Positions 23,577 through 30,318 of a stretch of DNA of 34,800 nucleotides are shown here, in pieces. This DNA comes from Clostridia bacterium (lineage in GTDB: Bacteria; Bacillota; Clostridia; Christensenellales; Pumilibacteraceae). How positions within the stretch are numbered: position 1 is the first letter of the stretch; the number at the start of each line of letters is the position of its first letter. The DNA lies in the NCBI GenBank assembly GCA_013316045.1, contig WSNJ01000009.1, forward strand, positions 1 through 34,800. Reading direction: 5' to 3'. Both the position numbers and the translations under genes were made by a program. A model generated the notes under the pieces. It was given only the letters and a program-made list of their open reading frames with translations. It did no database searches and was not told where the DNA came from.

Positions 23577-24089
23577 ATGAAGTACACCGGAATAGTGCGT
23601 AGGCTTGACAGTTTGGGAAGGATAGTCATACCGCGCGAGTACAGAAAAATGCACAAAATTAAGGAATCCGACCCGCTCGAAATAATCGCGCTCGAAAACG
23701 GCGAGATTCTTATAAAAAAAGTCGACCTTACGGCTCAGCTTATTTCGTGCGGCGCGCCTATGACGGACAGTCTGTTCGAAGCTACGGGACTTGGCGTTAT
23801 GATGAGCGATTGCGAGAAATTTCTGTCGGGCGCGGGCGTTCAGAAGAATCTGTTTGCCGATACCGTTTTGCCGAATAAGGTTAAAAACCTTATAGAAGAC
23901 AGAAAGAGTTTTTGCGGAGCGGGCAAGGACACGGGGCTTGAAAGCGAGTTCGTTTGCGTTGCGCCTGTGTTTTGTCAGGACGCTTTCGGCGCGTTGTACC
24001 TGTTTTCGGCAAGTTCTATATCGGGCGAAGACGAGCGTCTTATAAAAACGGTTGCGAAAATTCTCGGGTCGGTTATGCAAAAGTATTGA
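23577..24089 (+). CDS. spoVT: Stage V sporulation protein T (AbrB/GAF regulator)
   Basis: Forespore-specific transcription regulator that tunes sigma-G genes. In 170 residues the N-terminal swapped-hairpin AbrB domain is very clear (YTGIVRRLDSLGRIVIPREY, DPLEIIALENGEILIKK, about 2-52). A GAF-like C-terminal domain follows (SLFEATGLGVMMSDCEKFLS, then CVAPVFCQDAFGALYLFS). That two-domain arrangement separates SpoVT from AbrB and Abh. A GGGGG-type site lies about ten bases before the ATG. No convincing sigma-G promoter could be found upstream by eye. With spoIIID and the coat genes it supports a sporulating host. Confidence 0.92.
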   Translation: MKYTGIVRRLDSLGRIVIPREYRKMHKIKESDPLEIIALENGEILIKKVDLTAQLISCGAPMTDSLFEATGLGVMMSDCEKFLSGAGVQKNLFADTVLPNKVKNLIEDRKSFCGAGKDTGLESEFVCVAPVFCQDAFGALYLFSASSISGEDERLIKTVAKILGSVMQKY

Positions 24090-24105
24090 AATACGCTTAA
24101 AACAG

Positions 24106-24134
24106 TTGCAAAAGCGGATATTTTGTGCTACAAT
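24106..24134 (+). promoter_or_regulatory. Promoter of secG
   Basis: TTGCAA (24106-24111), 17-bp spacer, TACAAT (24129-24134), about 50 bp upstream of the secG ATG. Confidence 0.65.
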
Positions 24135-24183
24135 AATAGAACGCGCCGAATGGCGTAGGTCTTTTCGGGAGGTTTTCCGATTT

Positions 24184-24486
24184 ATGAATATCTACGGAAT
24201 AGCACAATGGATTACGACTTCGTTTCCGATTATCCGTATTGTATTATTGTCGCTTATGGTCGTTTCGGCGATTGTAATGATTTTGCTCGTATTGTTGCAA
24301 CCGAGCAACTCCGAGGGTATGGGCGCGCTCAGCGGTCAGACTTCCGACACGTTCTACTCGAAGAACAAGGGTAGGTCTGTCGAAGGCGTTATGAAACGCC
24401 TTACGGTTATTTTCGGAATAGTTTTGGCGGTTATATCTATACTGTTTTTCGTTACGGTAGCGATTTACCCCGTAAACCTTATGTAA
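24184..24486 (+). CDS. secG: Preprotein translocase subunit SecG
   Basis: Small membrane subunit of the SecYEG protein export channel. The frame is open from 24052, but the ATG at 24184 has GGGAGG upstream and gives a normal 100-residue SecG. TM1 is IIRIVLLSLMVVSAIVMILL, followed by the conserved VLLQPSNSEGMGALSGQ loop with SKNKGR, and TM2 (RLTVIFGIVLAVISILFFVT). It has its own promoter and is followed by a terminator and rnr, the common secG-rnr order in Firmicutes. smpB, which often follows rnr, is absent. Confidence 0.94.
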   Translation: MNIYGIAQWITTSFPIIRIVLLSLMVVSAIVMILLVLLQPSNSEGMGALSGQTSDTFYSKNKGRSVEGVMKRLTVIFGIVLAVISILFFVTVAIYPVNLM

Positions 24487-24508
24487 GAAAAAAGAAAAGT
24501 TTTTATAG

Positions 24509-24540
24509 ATAGCGGGCAGTGTGTTGTCCGCTATTTTTTT
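24509..24540 (+). terminator. Terminator between secG and rnr
   Basis: Nine-pair stem (24509-24517 with 24526-24534) followed by seven T. rnr starts eight bases later, so rnr depends on read-through or on an unseen promoter. Confidence 0.8.
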
Positions 24541-24547
24541 AAGAGTT

Positions 24548-26527
24548 ATGTCAAAAAAACAAAAGAATCAAATAGGCAGAGCAAGAAAAAGCAAGAGCGG
24601 TTCGCGCAAAGGCTCGGGCGCGTCCGACAGAGATTTCGTCGGCGAAAAACTCGTCGGCATTTTGGAGTGCAGTCCCAAGGGCTACGGTTTTGTGGCCGTT
24701 AAGGGGCGCGAGAAAGACGTGTTTGTAGCAATGAGCGATATGAACGGCGCAATGCACGGCGACAAGGTCGAAATCGGCGTTATAAGCAATCGTAAAGGCG
24801 GCGGAGAAGGCAGGGTGCTGAGAATAGCCGAGCACGCAAGCCCGAACGTCGTGGGCACGTTTACGGGGCGCGGCGACTACGGTTACGTAACGCCCGACAA
24901 CGCGCGCATAGGATGGGATATTTACGTAGCTCCGCAGAATACGCTGAAAGCCGAAAGCGGCGAAAAGGTAGTGGTTGAGATTTTAACGCGACCCGCGGAC
25001 GGAAGCGCCGAAGGGAAAATCGTCGAAATTCTGGGCAATCCCGACGATAAAGGCGTGGATATTCTGTCGGTTATACGCTCTTACAATCTTTACGAAACTT
25101 TCCCCAAGGGAGTGGAAAAGGAAGCCGACGCTACGCCCGATTCCGTTTCCGCGGACGAAAAGCGCGGACGCAGAGATTTTACCGCGGATACGGTTATAAC
25201 GATAGACGGCGACGATTCGCGCGACTTCGACGACGCGGTGTCGCTTAACTTTAACGGCGGAGTTTACACGCTGAGCGTTCATATAGCCGACGTTGCGCAT
25301 TACGTCAAGTCGGGCAGTAAACTCGATAAGGAAGCGTTCAAGCGCGGCACGAGCGTTTATTTTCCCGACAGGGTTTTGCCTATGCTGCCGCCGAAACTTT
25401 CAAACGGAATCTGTTCGCTCAACGAAGGCGAAGACAGGCTTACGCTTTCGGTCGTAATGGAAATAGACGAGCGCGGCAAGGTTATAAAGAGCGTTATAAA
25501 AGAAGGCGTTATCCGCTCGCTTCACAGAATGACTTATAATAAAGTCGCGAAAATTCTCGACGGCGACGAAGAACTTTGCAGGGAGTATTCGGATATAGTC
25601 CCTATGCTCAGGGATATGAAAGTTCTCTCGCAGATACTGTCGAACAAGAGAAAGCGGCGCGGAGCGATAGAGTTTGAAATTCCCGAAAGCGAAATAGTTC
25701 TCGACGAAAAGGGAATCGCCGTAGACGTTAAGAAAAAGCAGTCGCTTATATCGCATAAAATCATAGAAGAATTTATGCTTGTTGCGAACGAAACGATAGC
25801 CGAATTTATGTTCGACAGAAAATCGCCGTTCGTGTACCGTGCGCACGAAGTGCCGCCGCCCGAAAAGATAGAAGCTCTCGAAGAATTTCTGTCGGGACTC
25901 GGGATAGAGTTCAAGCACGACGAAAAAGCTCCCAAGTCTTCGGATTTTGCCGTTTTGCTCGAAAATCTCGACGAAAGAATCGCGCCTGTCGTTAACAGAG
26001 TCGCTCTACGCTCGATGACCAAGGCGAGCTATGAAGCGGTTAACAAGGGACATTTCGGACTTGCCGCCGCGTTTTACTGTCATTTTACTTCGCCGATTCG
26101 TCGTTATCCCGATTTGGCGGTTCACAGAATAATCAAGGACTTTCTGAAAAACGGCAACAAAGCGTTTTCCAAATACGAAAACTCCGTTGCGGAGATAGCG
26201 GCTCAGTCGTCCGAGCGCGAAAGACTCGCCGAAAAAGCCGAGCGCGACGTAGACGATATGAAAAAAGCCGAATATATGAAAGACAAGATAGGGCAGAAGT
26301 TCAGGGGCGTTATAAGCGGCGTTACCGAGTGGGGACTGTTCGTCGAACTCGATAACAGCGTAGAAGGACTTATCCGCACCGAAAATTTGGACGGCGACGG
26401 TTATCAATACAATCCGCGCCTTATGAGCCTTTCGAACGACGCAAGTTTCTATCGGATAGGCGACCCTGTGAACGTAATTCTCGAATCGGTTAACGACGCG
26501 CGTATAAATTTTGTTTTGGATAAATGA
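24548..26527 (+). CDS. rnr: Ribonuclease R
   Basis: 3'-to-5' exoribonuclease that degrades structured RNA, rRNA fragments and trapped mRNA. The ATG at 24548 (MSKKQKNQIG) is preferred over a GTG at 24521, which lies inside the terminator hairpin. In 659 residues: basic N-terminal tail, two cold-shock-type OB domains (about 35-165, with YGFVAVKGREKDVFVAMSDM), the RNB catalytic domain with GDDSRDFDDA (221-230) carrying the magnesium-binding aspartates, and a C-terminal S1 domain (FRGVISGVTEWGLFVELDNS). Family-typical LPPKLSNGICSLNEGEDRL is present. The ribosome binding site is weak (AAGAG). A strong terminator follows. Confidence 0.95.
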   Translation: MSKKQKNQIGRARKSKSGSRKGSGASDRDFVGEKLVGILECSPKGYGFVAVKGREKDVFVAMSDMNGAMHGDKVEIGVISNRKGGGEGRVLRIAEHASPNVVGTFTGRGDYGYVTPDNARIGWDIYVAPQNTLKAESGEKVVVEILTRPADGSAEGKIVEILGNPDDKGVDILSVIRSYNLYETFPKGVEKEADATPDSVSADEKRGRRDFTADTVITIDGDDSRDFDDAVSLNFNGGVYTLSVHIADVAHYVKSGSKLDKEAFKRGTSVYFPDRVLPMLPPKLSNGICSLNEGEDRLTLSVVMEIDERGKVIKSVIKEGVIRSLHRMTYNKVAKILDGDEELCREYSDIVPMLRDMKVLSQILSNKRKRRGAIEFEIPESEIVLDEKGIAVDVKKKQSLISHKIIEEFMLVANETIAEFMFDRKSPFVYRAHEVPPPEKIEALEEFLSGLGIEFKHDEKAPKSSDFAVLLENLDERIAPVVNRVALRSMTKASYEAVNKGHFGLAAAFYCHFTSPIRRYPDLAVHRIIKDFLKNGNKAFSKYENSVAEIAAQSSERERLAEKAERDVDDMKKAEYMKDKIGQKFRGVISGVTEWGLFVELDNSVEGLIRTENLDGDGYQYNPRLMSLSNDASFYRIGDPVNVILESVNDARINFVLDK

Positions 26528-26531
26528 AAAA

Positions 26532-26569
26532 ACGCCTTACCCAGTTAAAGGGTAGGGCGTAATTTTTTT
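26532..26569. terminator. Terminator after rnr
   Basis: Eleven-pair stem (26532-26542 with 26550-26560, one G-U), seven-base loop, then AATTTTTTT. The A-run on the left may also serve the converging gene. Confidence 0.88.
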
Positions 26570-27005
26570 ATGCGTAGTTTTGTTCGGTAACCCAATCTGC
26601 GATTATTTTTTTGAGCTGACGCTCGTATGCTTCTCTGAGCGCGTAGTATTCTTCCCATTTAGCATTCGCAAGTTGATTCTGCTCGTCCATTTCCTTTTTG
26701 AGTTCAAACATATAAGCAAATCTTTCGTCGAGCTTTTGCTTCATTGCGGCGTATTTTTCGTCGGGACTTACTTTCGCGTCCTGCGCAAATTCTCCGTCGA
26801 TGTCGTAATTGCCGTCATACGCTTTCGCGCGTGCGTCCGCATTTGCTTCGCGGCGTTTCTCGCCGTGTTTTTCGTTGTTCGCTTTCGGTATTACCTTTAC
26901 GATTACCGTGCCGTTGGGCAGCGGGGCGGGCGCGGGCTTAGGCGCTTGCGCGTTCACGCTTGTAAGAGTAGCCGCTACCGATAAAACAGTCGCTAAATTT
27001 ACCAT
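26568..27005 (-). CDS. Small probable secreted protein, unknown function
   Basis: A 145-residue protein with a weak N-terminal signal-like stretch (MVNLATVLSVAATLTSVNAQ) that lacks the usual basic start; cleavage might follow NAQA. A Pro/Ala segment (APKPAPAPLPNG) comes next, then a charged middle, and a C-terminal half that looks like a long amphipathic or coiled-coil helix (about 82-140, KYAAMKQKLDERFAYMFELK and following). GGAGG nine bases before the ATG supports the start. It lies near the spore coat genes and a surface-protein remnant. No family is recognised, and export is only a suggestion. Confidence 0.6.
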   Translation of the reverse strand: MVNLATVLSVAATLTSVNAQAPKPAPAPLPNGTVIVKVIPKANNEKHGEKRREANADARAKAYDGNYDIDGEFAQDAKVSPDEKYAAMKQKLDERFAYMFELKKEMDEQNQLANAKWEEYYALREAYERQLKKIIADWVTEQNYA

Positions 27006-27264
27006 TTGTTTTTTACCTCCTGCGGGTTAAAAATTTTTTGCGTCCGAAATATCGGACTCTGCATTAGTTTGTTCCGCCTTTGCGGACAAATATGCGCATT
27101 TTCGGATATTTACTTTCGGAGATAACAAATTATACGCGAATTATAGCGGCAGTGTGCCGACATTCAGATTGACAGCGGGCGCGCCAAGTCCGACGGTGAA
27201 GCCCGCGGAACGTATGCAAGTTTCAACATTCGGGAAGGCAAGTCGGCGGAAAAAGAAATAGGCA

Positions 27265-27384
27265 TACGGTGAACCGTTCAGAATGAATTACGACTTTTTG
27301 GGTTGGTACACCGATAAGAACTGCACTCGGGAGTTTAACGTTTCCGACGCGGTGAACGGCGATATTACCGTCTATGCGAAATAA
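27265..27384 (+). pseudogene. Remnant of a Flg_new (InlB-like) repeat surface protein
   Basis: An open frame of about 35 codons reads YDFLGWYTDKNCTREFNV and then SDAVNGDITVYAK before TAA. This is the hallmark of Listeria-Bacteroides repeats (GWYTDxxCTxxFxxxxxVTGDITLYAKW) found in cell-surface proteins. The in-frame sequence upstream stops at 27259-27261, no start or signal peptide exists, and it ends one residue before the usual final Trp. The segment 27006-27264 holds only small hairpins and no intact gene. This is the last piece of a decayed surface protein. Confidence 0.6.
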
Positions 27385-27433
27385 GCGTTATCTATTTAAT
27401 TTTACAGTCAAACGGGGGAGAATTGTCAAGAAA

Positions 27434-27463
27434 AAAAGAGCGGCTCGTTTAAGTCGCTCTTTT
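27434..27463 (-). terminator. Terminator of the spore coat gene pair
   Basis: Nine-bp stem (27434-27442 with 27455-27463), 12-base loop; on the minus strand it is followed by a T-run (the plus-strand A-run at 27429-27437). Confidence 0.75.
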
Positions 27464-27471
27464 GAAAACCG

Positions 27472-27912
27472 TTATTTTTTCATTTGGTTTTTCTGTTGGC
27501 AGAATTTGTCCTTTGCCTTTTGAACTTTTGCGCTCGGAGCGGGGTCGGTGGGGTACATATTGCGTTCGTTCATATAAAGGAACGCGTCGAATTGGTCTTT
27601 TGCGCACTCGGTAAGCTGACTGCCGACAAGCGAACGCAACTTTTCGCACGAAACTTCGCAAAGCGCCGTTCCGTAGAGTTTTACGAGCGACTTATGGCTC
27701 GACAATACGTCGGAAATTATAGCCTTGTCGTCGAGCTTTGTCATATCCTGAGCGAACTCGGCGGAGCTTTTCGTGTGCTTGGTCGTTGATTTCTGAGTAT
27801 TCTTGGAGCAGTTGCAAGCCGCGCTTTTTGCGGGAGCTTTGCTTTGCGGTTTTGCCGACTTTGCCGTTGCGGATTTTGCCGCCGCGGGTTTTTTAGCAGT
27901 GTTTGTTGCCAT
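27472..27912 (-). CDS. CotF-type spore coat protein
   Basis: Predicted structural or coat-associated spore protein of 146 residues. The C-terminal part (about 58-140) matches the CotF-like, ferritin-fold group: DKAIISDVLSSHKSLVKLYG, ALCEVSCEKLRSLVGSQLTE, then FDAFLYMNERNMYPTDPAP, with the family's YP-x-DPA-type end. The first 50 residues are an unusual Lys/Ala/Ser-rich tail with a CNC cluster, resembling cross-linkable coat or histone-like tails. AAGGAG lies 13 bases upstream. It is 25 bp downstream of the small partner gene on the same strand, so the two form an operon, probably expressed late in the mother cell. Confidence 0.82.
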   Translation of the reverse strand: MATNTAKKPAAAKSATAKSAKPQSKAPAKSAACNCSKNTQKSTTKHTKSSAEFAQDMTKLDDKAIISDVLSSHKSLVKLYGTALCEVSCEKLRSLVGSQLTECAKDQFDAFLYMNERNMYPTDPAPSAKVQKAKDKFCQQKNQMKK

Positions 27913-27937
27913 TGTAAAAAAAATCTCCTTTATAAAA

Positions 27938-28135
27938 TTATTCGTGTGAATTAAGATATTTGAGCAACGCTTCGAATCTTTGTCTGTGATTGTTCGCGTA
28001 AGCGCCGAGCTTCGATTTCAGCGTGGGGTCGGACGCTTGCGTAGAGTAAAACAAGCACTTCTGATAACTCAGGTTTTCGCTGTCGAGAAGTTCGGACAGC
28101 TCTTGAAGGTTTTTGCTCGTAAGCTTTTGGGACAT
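27938..28135 (-). CDS. Small spore-coat-associated protein
   Basis: A 65-residue helical protein (LTSKNLQELSELLDSENLSY, QKCLFYSTQASDPTLKSKLG, then NNHRQRFEALLKYLNSHE). It resembles the short ferritin-like proteins that are regularly encoded next to CotF-type coat proteins in Clostridia. The conserved feature is a predicted helix-turn-helix pair with Cys and the HRQRFEALL segment. AAGGAGG precedes the start. It is the first gene of a two-gene minus-strand unit with the coat protein. Its role is inferred from context and family resemblance; no enzymatic residues are seen. Confidence 0.72.
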   Translation of the reverse strand: MSQKLTSKNLQELSELLDSENLSYQKCLFYSTQASDPTLKSKLGAYANNHRQRFEALLKYLNSHE

Positions 28136-28232
28136 AAGGGATAAAGCCTCCTTGATAAAATTTTAATTACTTCGATTATTGACCTTTTGTATTTTTCTAT
28201 ACGTAAAGAAAAATTATCGAACCGAGAAAAAC

Positions 28233-28261
28233 TTGTTTTTATTATTTTTACGTGTTATAAT
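28233..28261 (+). promoter_or_regulatory. Promoter of recX, leaderless type
   Basis: TTGTTT (28233-28238), 17-bp spacer, TATAAT (28256-28261), then six bases to the ATG at 28268. Confidence 0.65.
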
Positions 28262-28267
28262 TGATTT

Positions 28268-28888
28268 ATGGCAAAGATAACCGACATAAAATTGCAGGCA
28301 AAAAACAAGTCGCGCGTGAGCGTGTTTCTCGACGGCGAATTTGCGTGCGGACTCGACTCGTTTATAGCGGAAAAGAACAGACTTAAAATAGGCGACGAAA
28401 TAGAGCGCGAAGAACTGATAACTATTCAGCGCGAGTCGGAATCGCAGACGGCGTTTGAAAAGTGCGTAGACTATATAAATATAAGGGCGCGAACCGAACG
28501 CGAGATAGAGAAATATCTTCAAGAAAAGGGCTTTGTCGGCGAAGTCCGCGACGAGATAATCGCCAAACTTAAAGAGTATTCGCTTATTGACGATATACGC
28601 TTTTGCGAGCTGTTTATTTCTTCGCACCGCAGAGCGTGGGGCGTAAAACGGCTTAAAATCGAGCTGAAAAAGCACGGAGTAAGCGACGAAAATATTGCCG
28701 AAGCGATAGAAGAAAGCGAGCCGCAACACGAAGAAGCTCTTGCCGCCGCCGAAAAGTTTTGCCGGAATAAAGAGCGCTATGACCGAAACAAACTCTATGC
28801 GCACCTGTATTCCAAAGGCTTCGATTACGATTGCATTTCGTATGCTTTGCGCGAATACGAAGAAACGAGAAGCGACGAAGATGAATAA
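28268..28888 (+). CDS. recX: Regulatory protein RecX
   Basis: Modulates RecA filaments in recombination and DNA repair. It has 206 residues, the longer form usual in Firmicutes, built of repeated three-helix units. Recognisable segments are ISDG-like SVFLDGEFACGLDSF near the start, CVDYINIRARTEREIEKYLQ, GVKRLKIELKKHGVSDENI and LYSKGFDYDCISYALREY. There is no Shine-Dalgarno; a perfect TATAAT ends six bases before the ATG, so a leaderless mRNA is predicted. It is upstream of an unrelated peptidase gene on the same strand. Confidence 0.93.
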   Translation: MAKITDIKLQAKNKSRVSVFLDGEFACGLDSFIAEKNRLKIGDEIEREELITIQRESESQTAFEKCVDYINIRARTEREIEKYLQEKGFVGEVRDEIIAKLKEYSLIDDIRFCELFISSHRRAWGVKRLKIELKKHGVSDENIAEAIEESEPQHEEALAAAEKFCRNKERYDRNKLYAHLYSKGFDYDCISYALREYEETRSDEDE

Positions 28889-28963
28889 GCGTTTTGCGCG
28901 TATTCGGACAAAACCGTTGAAAACTCGAAATAAAACGCGATAAATAAAGGAGATAATATAATT

Positions 28964-29863
28964 ATGTCAGACGTAATTTTACCCCAAGGGATATGCTTGG
29001 GGCATTCGGATAACGGAAAAACGGGCGTAACCGTTATTATGTGCAAAGACGGAACCGTCGGCGGCGTGGACGTCCGCGGCTGTGCTCCGGGGACGCGCGA
29101 AACGGATTGCCTGCATTCCGAAAAGGCTATGGACAGCATTAACGCGATAGTTCTTACGGGCGGCAGTGCGTTCGGGCTAGGCAGTATAGACGGCGTTATC
29201 AAGTATCTGCGCGAGCAAGGCTGCGGACACGATATGGGCGTTATAAAAGTACCGCTCGTTGCGGGCGCGGTTATATACGACCTTAAAGACAAGTACGAGT
29301 TTCCGACGGCGGACGACGGCTACAACGCGTGCGTAAACGCGGATAAAGGCGGCGCGGTAAAACGCGGCGCGGTCGGCGCGGGAACGGGCGCAACCGTAGG
29401 CAAAATAACGGGTCCTATGGGCGCGATGAAAAGCGGTATAGGCGCGGCAACGGTAACGCTCGGAAGCCTGTTTGTAACCGCCGTAACCGTCGTAAACGCC
29501 GTAGGAGATATATACAATCCCGATACGGGCAGAATAGTGGCGGGCGCAAGGCTGCCGAGCGGCGAGTTTCTTAACACGAAAAACTTTATTCTGAGCGGCG
29601 AAATAATAAAGGCTATGCGCGGCGGAAATACTACGCTTTCGTGCGTAATGACCAACGCGAAACTCGACAAACTGCACTGCAACAAATTGGCGTCGGTAAG
29701 CCACGACGCGTTCGCGCAATGTATCCGTCCCGTTCATACCGATTACGACGGCGACACTATTTTCGCGCTGTCGAAGGGCGAAGAAACGGTTCCCGATTTT
29801 ACTATGCTGTCGATTATGGCGGTCGAAGCGGTGAACCGTTCTATTTTGGATATTTTTAAGTAA
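28964..29863 (+). CDS. P1 (DmpA/S58) family peptidase
   Basis: Predicted N-terminal-nucleophile aminopeptidase of the DmpA/BapA type, 299 residues. Such enzymes cut themselves at a conserved Asn-Thr/Ser bond, freeing the nucleophile; here GGNTTLSCVMTNAKL places it at Asn222-Thr223. Other family marks are the SDNGKTGVTVIMCKDG start, VLTGGSAFGLGSIDGV (63-78), and the Gly-rich GAGTGATVGKITGPMGAMKS (138-157). No signal peptide is present, so it acts in the cytoplasm. A good AAGGAG site precedes the ATG. Natural substrate unknown; members of the family act on D-amino acid or beta-peptide amides. Confidence 0.9.
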   Translation: MSDVILPQGICLGHSDNGKTGVTVIMCKDGTVGGVDVRGCAPGTRETDCLHSEKAMDSINAIVLTGGSAFGLGSIDGVIKYLREQGCGHDMGVIKVPLVAGAVIYDLKDKYEFPTADDGYNACVNADKGGAVKRGAVGAGTGATVGKITGPMGAMKSGIGAATVTLGSLFVTAVTVVNAVGDIYNPDTGRIVAGARLPSGEFLNTKNFILSGEIIKAMRGGNTTLSCVMTNAKLDKLHCNKLASVSHDAFAQCIRPVHTDYDGDTIFALSKGEETVPDFTMLSIMAVEAVNRSILDIFK

Positions 29864-29896
29864 TTTTGTCGCATTTGGGCGCAAAGGGCGAGTATT

Positions 29897-30256
29897 ATGA
29901 CAGGCATAGATATTCTGGAAATCGAACGCATACGCGAAAAAATGAACAGCGAGCCGTTTTTAAGGTCGGTTTTTACCGAAAGCGAGCTTGAATATTTTGC
30001 GTTGCGCGGCAAACGCGCCGAAACGCTTGCGGGGACGTTTTGCGCAAAGGAAGCCGTAGCAAAAGCTCTCGGCACGGGATTCCGCGGTTTCAGACCGAGC
30101 GATATAGAGATTTACCGCGACGAACTCGGCGCGCCGAAAGTCAGGCTTTTCAATAAAGCGGCGGAGCTTTTGGGGAGCAGGCATATCCACGTTTCGATTT
30201 CGCATTGCAGGGAATACGCCACGGCGGTTTGTTACTTGACGGCGGGTGAAATTTGA
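29897..30256 (+). CDS. acpS: Holo-[acyl-carrier-protein] synthase
   Basis: Transfers the phosphopantetheine arm of CoA to acyl carrier protein, activating fatty acid synthesis. The 119 residues show both signature motifs: GIDILEIERI (3-12, with magnesium-binding Asp5) and FCAKEAVAKALGTG (48-61, with Glu52), plus HVSISHCREYATAVCYL near the end. A GGGCGAG-type site precedes the ATG. It is followed by the NAD(P)HX repair gene, the common acpS-nnr pairing in Firmicutes. Its stop codon lies inside the left arm of a hairpin. Confidence 0.96.
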   Translation: MTGIDILEIERIREKMNSEPFLRSVFTESELEYFALRGKRAETLAGTFCAKEAVAKALGTGFRGFRPSDIEIYRDELGAPKVRLFNKAAELLGSRHIHVSISHCREYATAVCYLTAGEI

Positions 30257-30286
30257 AAGCGTCTGCGCCGCGCCTATGCTTTCAAA
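30252..30286. repeat. Hairpin at the acpS stop codon, possible short relative of the 14.5 kb element
   Basis: Nine-base arms TTTGAAAGC (30252-30260) and GCTTTCAAA (30278-30286) with an inner GCG-CCG-CGC. There is no T-tract after it. Its ends resemble those of the element at 14499-14626: AGCGT then TGCGC on the left, and CTATGCTTTCAAAGG versus CTACGCTCTCGAAAAGG on the right. Confidence 0.45.
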
Positions 30287-30318
30287 GGTATTTAGTGCAA
30301 GGAGATTAGCTTATAAAT

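Noticed and set aside
24052-24183. N-terminal extension of SecG
   Set aside because: Overlaps the end of spoVT and the secG promoter; GGGAGG marks the ATG at 24184.
28889-28963. Hairpin after recX (GCGTTTT with AAAACGC) as a third copy of the palindromic element
   Set aside because: Arms are only seven bases with a 36-base loop and share no terminal sequence with the other two.
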